Source: Vitis vinifera
Lineage: Eukaryota > Streptophyta > Magnoliopsida > Vitales > Vitaceae
Assembly (NCBI RefSeq): GCF_030704535.1
Contig: NC_081813.1
Coordinates: forward strand, 1,830,501-1,894,500
DNA length: 64,000 nt
Direction of reading: 5' to 3'
The notes beneath the pieces are model-generated. The model was not told the origin of the DNA and did no database searches. It was given only the letters and a program-made list of their open reading frames with translations. The stretch's first letter is position 1; every line of letters begins with the position of its first letter. This document shows, one piece after another, positions 56,082-64,000 of this stretch. Made by a program: the position numbers and the translations under genes.

Positions 56082-56170
56082 CCTTGAAGCCTGGCTCTAG
56101 TGGTTAAGGGTTGGGAGTGGGAGGGTTTGTAGGAGGTTCTAGGTTCAAGTCCCAATGGGGACAAAAATAT
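56082..56170 (+). mobile_element. Possible tRNA-derived SINE head
   Basis: TGGCTCTAGTGG (56092-56103) resembles a pol III A box and GGTTCAAGTCC (56142-56152) a B box, about 40 bp apart, as in tRNA-related SINEs. No clear 3' tail or target duplication was found. Confidence 0.4.
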
Positions 56171-56711
56171 ACCTGGTAAGCATTTTGGACTGCAAATTTG
56201 ATCCCCTGATAATCCAATCATACACATAAACTTCCAGCCTCCACACAACTTAGTCAAGATCCATTTCCACAACCATAGCAAGAAAAGCTCTACTTTTGAA
56301 GGCCAATAAGTTATCATAACCTCAGCATCAATAGCAATTAACTTCTGACAAGGTAAAAAGAATAACATATAACCAAGCAATATTACCCAAAAAAATAAAT
56401 CAACAAGAAGCTATGGTAACAACACCTACAAAAGATATAGCCAATGAGAAGTAGAACCAGAATGTTTAAAAGTACTATGTGATAATCTCAGATATATAAA
56501 AGAGCTCATTGTCTCTACTTAAAAGCAAAGCAACATTTGAGCTCCTATATGAATCAGTTTAGGATTACTAACAATGTTCAGATAAAGACTATTGATGAAG
56601 CATGCACATATAAGATGAATCTAAATCTTTCTTCTCATTCATATATTCGATAATGGACAGCCAGAAAGTAGCAAGTGCACTTCTTGTTGCAATCCAAGTA
56701 CCATCTGCATC

Positions 56712-58827
56712 TCAACGACGTGTAGCACGAGGTTTCTCAAGTCCTCCCCATGATGCAGAGCCCGAACCATAGAAAGGACCCTTGTCAGCAGCACCCTAAG
56801 AAACAATGTGGAGGACCATCAAGAAAACAAAGAACACTGACCTGAACAAGCTAACCCCCAACAATGAGAAAATGAAAAACCAAGTGTCCAACTAGAAAAG
56901 CATCCATACCAGATGAGCCCCGTATCCATCTCCATATGGAGCAGGAAATCCGCCATCTGGGCTGCCAAATTTCATCCCATACGAACCGCCTTGACCACCA
57001 GAAGATGAATTTAGGAGCAATTGCATAACAGTGAAATCTCAAAAAGGAAAAGAAATGACATGCTTTTTAGTTTATTGCATTGGGCAGCTATGAAAATATT
57101 GGGGCACACTGATCATCAAAATAAACTATTGAAACTCCATTTGGTCACCGAGGATTAACAATAAATATAACAAGATTGGAACGATATGAGAATCACTCCA
57201 GTCCCTAATAGTTGTATGAAACCTAGTTTTCTTTTCCTCCCCTTCATCTACTCAGCAACAAAATGAGAGTATAAGAGTTCACAAATATTCTATCATGAAA
57301 GACAAATATTTCAATGGGTAAAAACCAAATTCATCCTAATGATCATAAGCACTAAGAATTTATTCATGTATAAAAGAAAAGAAGTTTTTTTTCCAGAGAT
57401 AGTAATTAATAAATAATAACTTGTGCAGTACTCTCTCTCCCTCTCTATGCGTGTGTGAATGTGAGGGGACCAGGGGCAAGTAAGACAACCGTTTCATAGA
57501 TTTCCACATTTCACCTGGAATCTCAGGTTTCCAAAGGTGATAAAGAGAATCCCATTTTACAGGGGAAGATTAAGGACAGGCACACAAAATCCAGGTTAAG
57601 GAGGATGTATTACAAAACATCAAAAATCTATCCAGGGAATTCAGAGCTGCCAAAGAAGGGAGGTTCTCCAACCAGAATTAACTCTTTACTTGTCATGCAT
57701 TCTGTGTGAACTATAACTCTGTTGCCATAACAGACAATTCAGAATTCTAAGAAGATAGCAAGGTGATCATGCTTTTTTTATCATTCACTGACTCACACTG
57801 ACAAAGCCATTTCCATTCTCAATGGTCAGTGTGCCCCAACATTCATTCACACTGAGCATGCCATTGTACCATTGATGCCAATGTCATAAACCAAATAATA
57901 TCATAATAAATCGGCGTAAACTGAAGGAGCTCCATGCCAAAATAAATAAATAAAGTTATTAGAGTCAGGTAAATGAGACCTGATATACCAGCACCCCATG
58001 GTCTAGCATCAGTACTTGCAAGTTCAGCACGTAGCTTTTCAACTTCACGTGCCATCGAGACCAAATTCTTCTCCATTGCCTGTCTCTGTTCCATCAGCTC
58101 AATGTTACCCTTCTTTTCATAGTCAACAGCAGTCCTGTGAAATAAAAAATAAAAAATCTCTGCTTTAGGACTCAAGAAGTTGATATGGTACAACCAATAC
58201 CAAAAAAGAAAATAGAAAGAGGGCTCAAGCTAATTGTCCACAGACTAGAGGCTTTAAGCATAAAGTATTAAAGACAAGAAGACAAAGAAGCACAAACCTA
58301 GCACGCATAAGCTCCTGGTGCAAACCCTCAATCTCAGCTCTTAAAAGAGGAATTTGTTTATTATCAGCTTGTAGTCTTGCAACTTCTTGCGAGAGGTTCT
58401 GAACTTGTCCAGCAAGATCTTGCCTAATGTTATTGAGCTTCTGAATTTCAGAACGGAGTTGAACAGCCTCATTTTTCAGAGGCTCCGTTGCCCGCAGATC
58501 AGCTTCAAGCTTCAAACCTTTCTCAATAAGCTCCCTAGAGTGCAGTTCTTGTTCAGCTCGTATGTCGCCAATAGCAAGATTCATACGATGAAGTTCCTCC
58601 TTTGCAACGCCTAGTTCTTGCTGCAAAGCCATTCTATCTTCAACTAGTCTACGATTTTCACCGAAAAGTCTCCTCATTTCAGCATGCTGCATTTCAAATT
58701 CTTCCTCTAGCATTGCTGGGTGAGGAGGCAGCCGAGGCAAAGGAGGACCACGCAGGAAAGGTCCTTCAGGTGGGAACCCACGCCGACCATCAAATGCATC
58801 ACGAGGAAAGCGATTTCTCCCTGCCAT
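56712..58827 (-). CDS. FLX-like coiled-coil protein (FLC EXPRESSOR-like family)
   Basis: Four coding exons on the minus strand: 58298-58827, 57989-58134, 56910-56989 and 56712-56795, with GT-AG borders and matching phases, giving 279 aa. The N-terminus [20 protein letters not shown], a proline-rich stretch, then a long coiled coil (about residues 40-225: [78 protein letters not shown]) are diagnostic of the plant FLX/FLX-like family. Arabidopsis FLX works with FRIGIDA in FLC activation; family members otherwise have mixed or unknown roles. The Gly/Tyr-rich tail ([11 protein letters not shown]...YGDGYGAHL...[14 protein letters not shown]) fits. The last intron border in exon 3 (AAG/GCGG) is the least certain. 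A leader intron lies upstream. Confidence 0.88.
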
Positions 58828-61060
58828 TTCAAGTTCTCCTGTAAAAAAATAAAAATAAATAAATAAAACAAAAATAAAGAAAAGAAAACAGGTTAATGAT
58901 AGAATTCTATATAATGCTGCAAAAGGTGTTATACAAACCTTGGAGAAACTGAATTTATAACTTATTTCTACAAACATCTGGGAATAGACTTGAACTTTCA
59001 TTATAATGGACATAAATGGAATTGATCTGACTAAAATAAATACGTATCAGATGTATTAAGATCAACTCATGAATCTAGAATGTGAAATTGCAGGTAAAAT
59101 AAAAAGGGGATGGGAGAAGAAAAAAGAATGGAGAATATAAAAAAACATTAATCAGATGAGAAAAGAGGGGAAGAGAGTAAGGGATAGATACAGGAGACAT
59201 TGAGAGGAAAAGATAATTTCTCTTTGGAACACCACAAAAGCAAATCTTACAACTATTGTTTGGTGGCTGAGAAACTATTGGTCAACAGAAGAAACAATAT
59301 TTGGAAATCCTAGATGTTTAATTACTTGGGGCCTAACAACAAAAACTTCCAATCAGCTATTGCCTAATACACATATTTGCCCCAGTTGAGCAGAGTAAAA
59401 ATGGAAACATATAATTGGCCTCAAGCTTTTATTTTATTCCTCTTCTTCAGTTTTCTTGGCAGCGACATGCAGGGCATGGAAAATGAATATTGTTTGAATG
59501 AGCTAAACCCTATCTATCTGTCCACATAAAAATCCACCCCAACACTTAGATGTTTATCCCAAACCCCACACCAGTTAAATACTAAGGAAGCTGAAACTCA
59601 GGGCCTCTAATTCATTACCAGAGAGCACTACAACTAAACTACATCCCAGAGGGCTTTCCAAGTATTGCTATATTGATGTTTTCAAACAAACTTGATGTGA
59701 TAGATTCAATAGACCCACAGCAATTTTTTCTGCCCCACAAAAATATAACTCAATATATAATTCTCTTCATAGATCAATCATGGTGAAACACCATGAGAGA
59801 TACGTTTGTTTGCACATAGCCAATATTCCAATTTTGTGGAACTCAAAATTTAATTTTCAAATGGAGTTGATCTAAATTCTCAGTTACATGGAAACACAAG
59901 ACTCCATTTAGCACATGAAAACAATGCAAAAAGGAAAAAAAAATGTTAACATTCTTTCCAAGACCCAAACAGTGAATAACTCAAATTCCATAACAATAGG
60001 TTTCTGATGCAACCAAAACATCAGAACTTGAAGAGGCATTCCCAGCCCAATTGGAAGGCTCTGTTTCACATTGGCTGAAGCCAGAAGGTGGAATGTGCGC
60101 AGGCGGCGTAACCTAGGGTGCATGTTAAGCTTATAAAATATAGTAAATTTAGACATGCAAACATTTATAACATTACTCATACCTCATCAAAATTCCAATC
60201 CAAGCAATAAAAAGAATCAAGATCCTAAGCATTTAAAAGATGTATCAATCCAAAAGTTAATGCAATTTTGTAAAATTTTTATCTTTAGTCACATATTTCA
60301 AGGATAAAAGTTAAATAAAAAAAAATAAAAAGTGGGGGGGAAGCGGGGGAGGAGAAGGGGGAATAGAGGTGGCGCGAAGGCACGGCAGCTGGGGAATTGC
60401 TGTCCCTTGAGCCCTTAACAACTATGAATAAAATGATACAGGAGAGCCATAATTATAACCATAAAGCAATTAAATGCCCGTGAAAACATCCACAGGCTCC
60501 CTTAGTAAACCAATCAATTGCTCAGCAATTTCCACAAACACCCGAATTCTACCATCATCACAAAACCCTAATGCTCCGTTTCGTCACCGAGAAATACAAA
60601 GAAAGCAAAAGAAAGTAAAATATCAAGCCCTACGTATTCCCTCACCACTTAACCTAAAACCACCACTTTGGCTCAGTTAATCCGAATTCCACCCAGAACA
60701 ACGCTACCGCCAAAGATTAAAAAAATTTCTTTCCCCTTCCCCTTTTCTTCCTCCGATTTCACAGTAACCAAATGAATGATTGAGCACTCAAATGCACAAA
60801 ACCCTATTTCCATACGATGAAACAAGAAAACCCCAGATAATGAATTTCTGAAAAGTTCGAAAACAAAAAATTTATTATAGTATTTCTTGAAAGCAGAAAC
60901 AGAAATCAAAATCGAACCTTTCTTTTGAAGGAGATGACGATTCTGATTTTTTATTCAAGGGACTGAGATCAATGGCTTGAGAAGAGAAATCCAGGTCTTT
61001 GTAGCCGTCGTGAAAGGGAAACTATGCTGCCTGCGTTTCCTTAAAGCGACGTCGTTTTGA
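58828..61060 (-). promoter_or_regulatory. Leader exons, 2.1-kb leader intron and promoter of the FLX-like gene
   Basis: Only 11 bases of leader (58828-58838) precede the ATG after an acceptor TTTTTACAG. The matching donor is probably AAAG/GTTCGATTTTG at 60918/60917, giving a leader intron of 2079 bp and a first non-coding exon near 60918-61000. Upstream on the minus strand is AAAACGACGTCGCTTTAAGG (61039-61058), a core-promoter-like ACGTCG palindrome. No TATA box is obvious. Short open frames within this span are not genes. Confidence 0.5.
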
Positions 61061-64000
61061 GTGTGAACGAATCTCTCAGCCCATTTTAGGGTTTTTTTGG
61101 GTCTTAAGGGGACTTGGGCTGATCCTGGCTCATTCCATTAGTGAGCCCATTAAACTTTCAAGCACACCTCCACCCACACACAAATTGGGGATGGTTTTAA
61201 ATCCGTTCTAACCTTTTTCAATATCGCTCTCGAACGGCTCTAAATCACATCATAAATGTGATAGGCTTACTTTTAATGTGACTAAATTACATAGACAAGG
61301 TTACTCGTATAATCTACCTTTCAAATGTGATAAATTATTTTTTAAATAAAGCAACATACTTTTTAATTTGACCATATTACTTCTCTAAGACGAAAAAGTT
61401 AGCTTTTGTGATATTGTATCATTAGCTATACCATAAAAAAACTCAAATTCTAAAACTTCGAACTTATTAAAACCTTTTGTCGTATAATAATATTATGAAA
61501 TTTGAGTAAATAATAATGGCTTTCGTGTAATGAGAGGGTACTCGATTTGAGAGGCACTTCTTCATATTATAATTTGGTAAAAAAAAAAAAAAAAAAGGTA
61601 GAGAGGACTCCTTTCGTCTTCAATTTCACCAGTAAAGTGAAGTTTAATACTTTATCCTACTAAAGACCGTAAGGGTAAGGATTCGATAATATTAGCGAGT
61701 TAGTAATGCAGTAAAAGCGAAAAAAAAGCATAGTAGACACATATCTAGTTGAGATAAATTGATTCTCAACTTGGCTTATCTTAATTTGCTTACTATTATT
61801 AAAGCATCTTTCTATACTTTTTTCCCTCACTTATTAATATGCTTAAACATAGTTTGGAGTAAGGAGTTAGACATAATTTAGTTTTGATTAACTTTTAATC
61901 TATCTAATAATTGAATCAAGTTAGTTGATTTTAATTAAAGTTGAACCTATTAGAAGGAATTTATTTATTAACTCAAACCAACAAGACTTAATATCAAATA
62001 AAAAATTTAATTTGGTTTGGTCCATTCAATTTAGGAAAAATTGGACCATACAATTTAGAAAATTACAAATAAAAAACTTGGTTTAATACTAAAAAAACTA
62101 AATATAAATTAAATGGTCTACAAACAAGGATTATGATAATCTAATCTAAAACTTCACCATATAATATTCCATATATATATATATAAAATAATTCAACCAA
62201 AAATATAAATAATTACATGGTAATAAACATTATACTTAAAGTGTTATGGCATCATACATATATATCAAACAGTAAAACAATGTATATGCATATGACTTGA
62301 CATGGTGCTCCTTGTTCATTCAATAGGTAATTGGAAAACCATGCCATATCAACTAGACATGTTCGTGCTCCCCTTAGTGATCTCTCTTCTTTTCAATCTA
62401 GCCAAAATATGCTTAGAAACATATGAATCAATTTCGCCTTAGTGAGCCGCTCGACTAAACAAAAATTTTTGAGACATCCCATATACTTGATGTTGGGGCT
62501 CCACCATCAAGCCCAATTGGGCTCTCCAAGTCCTACTCCTAATTTGGACAAGCAAAAGACATCTAAGTGTTGTGCTTTTAGTACCTTCAAGAGAAGCATA
62601 GGTGGTACATAATGCAACAATATTAAACTCAAACAACTTCCCTTATGAATGAAGGTGAAGATAACAACTTCCCTTACTATTTAAAAATGTTCTTTTAATG
62701 ATGTGAGATATGATTAACGAAGGTATCAAGTGAATATGTGAATGTGACTTCTCATTGCCTACATTAGCATATTAACCTCTTCTTTCATCGATGGTACCAA
62801 GTGAATGCTTTCACTGATGGAAAAGAGATTTTCTCCGGCATCCCTAACAAGTGGGTATTTAACCCAAGTTGGGTATAGTATAATAAAGAAATAGTGATAA
62901 GATTTCAAAAGACTTTCATTAAAATAAAATAAAATAACTAAGATCATCTCAAGGGCTTTGTGAAAAGAGAAATCACTATTTTTATAATCATGATGGATCT
63001 ATTTACATATTTACCCTCATACATCATTTAGATACATGGAATATTTGTGTAGGTCTAATTGGTAATGCGAAATTCAGGTATTAACAAAATCTAAAATTAA
63101 AATAACTATTTGATTTTGTTTGATTGGATTCAATCTTTTTACATTCATCATTTTATCAATTTTTTTTTTTTGCCTAATTGGAGAATTTTTTACTTTTAAT
63201 AATTATTTTGATTAAGGGTTCACTTTAGTGGACCTCTCATTCGAAAGAATAAAAGAGAAGAAAGAAAAATTAGTCTTACACACGATGTACTTAGACTAAC
63301 TATTGTTTAAATGATTGTCCACGTATTATAACTTGGCTAACCATTGTTTAAATTATTGTTAAATTTAAATTATTAGTCAAACTACAATCTCGTTTATTAT
63401 TTCACATTTAAATATTGAAAATGCGATACACCTTGAATTTAAGTTATTGCCCTGAATCATTAATCAAACTATAATTAAGGTTATGATTTCGTTCAAACGT
63501 ACTCATTTTGACATATTAGAAATGCAATAGACTTTAAATTCTATAATTTCTATAGAGGTGGCAACAAAAGTTATCGTCCACCATCATTATTCTAACCACA
63601 ATTAGGGTTATTATTTCACATAAATATACTCATTTTAACATATTTAAAATTGGATAGACTTGAATTCTATGATGGTATGTAATAGTGATGATTTTTTATA
63701 AAAATGATCATAAAAAATTAATCATTGGACATAATGAAGCACGGTAAATGCTCTTGATTTTTTAATAAATTAATTTTTTTTTAATATAACTTTTTTGAAA
63801 CTTATCATCGGAAATATGAACATGCAAGATAGACTCCAAAGCCATATCATTTCAAATAAAAATTTATATTGATTTGACTTTTCCTTCTATATCATGTTCT
63901 ATTTTTATCATGATATAAATCACAATTTGAAACTATATTAATGACCCAAAAGAATTAAATTCACTCTTGTTAATCCAAAAGATGTACATGATCAAACCCT
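61061..64000. other. AT-rich intergenic sequence with degenerate repeats
   Basis: No gene is seen on either strand. Short degenerate direct repeats of about 150 bp lie between 63330 and 63670 (landmarks ATTAGGGTTATTATTTCACA, CATTTTAACATATT, AATAGACTT.AATTCTAT). A GC-richer island near 62450-62620 (GGGGCTCCACCATCAAGCCC) is unrecognised. Confidence 0.5.

Noticed and set aside
60474-60909. Small open frames upstream of the FLX-like gene
   Set aside because: They fall within the inferred leader intron and near the leader exon, with no family match.
1-64000. tRNA, rRNA or organelle-derived genes
   Set aside because: No cloverleaf or rRNA sequence was recognised; the only A/B-box-like pair (56092-56152) fits a SINE head better than a tRNA.

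Overview
This is nuclear DNA of a flowering plant, most likely a woody eudicot. The base composition, very AT-rich spacers, Ty1-copia and other LTR sequences, MITEs and the long TG..GGGGTCCACA-type LTR unit look like grapevine (Vitis), but genus is an inference by eye. Genes have spliceosomal introns; there is no bacterial, CRISPR or organelle signal. Genes were assembled by hand from exon reading frames and splice sites.

Layout. 1-10603 and 46406-51358 are the two arms of a large inverted duplication. Each arm carries an intact F-box/LRR gene (5425-7399 +, 48858-50772 -). The left arm also carries two insertions that are absent from the right arm, where the empty sites survive: a young Ty1-copia element (386-5242, identical 250-bp LTRs, TSD ATTGA) and an 845-bp hAT-like element (9061-9905). 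A PPR gene follows the left F-box gene as a pseudogene (10536-12479 -); the right arm keeps only its last 21 codons and stop.

12582-33561 is a single 21-kb Mutator-like composite, the most unusual object here. About 640 bp of near-identical terminal inverted repeat (including a GAGAGAGG minisatellite) leads into arrays of a 29-nt perfect hairpin sequence in AT-rich spacers. Inside are two convergent, intact genes: a MURA-type transposase (17161-19731 +) and a four-exon plant-mobile-domain gene (21095-23671 -), with a hairpin array between them. Both genes appear to have a >1-kb leader intron, and these introns are homologous to each other in inverted orientation, so the whole element is close to mirror-symmetric.

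33562-46405 is rearranged. It contains one small intact gene, a four-exon DUF866/CXXC zinc-binding protein (34750-35542 -), bordered by direct repeats. It also contains two mosaics of host-gene fragments, all on the + strand. Mosaic 1 (about 36.9-38.5 kb) has pieces resembling HAC acetyltransferase, UBA2 RNA-binding protein and VARICOSE. Mosaic 2 (41.7-43.4 kb) lies inside a TG..CA unit with TSD GATAG and has pieces of ankyrin/RCC1 protein, dynamin, bHLH, HSP70, BTB/POZ and DXS.

51359-64000 is ordinary single-copy sequence with one intact gene, an FLX-like coiled-coil protein (56712-58827 -, leader exon near 60.9 kb), scrambled third copies of the arm sequence at 53.5-55.3 kb, a possible SINE, and AT-rich intergenic DNA.
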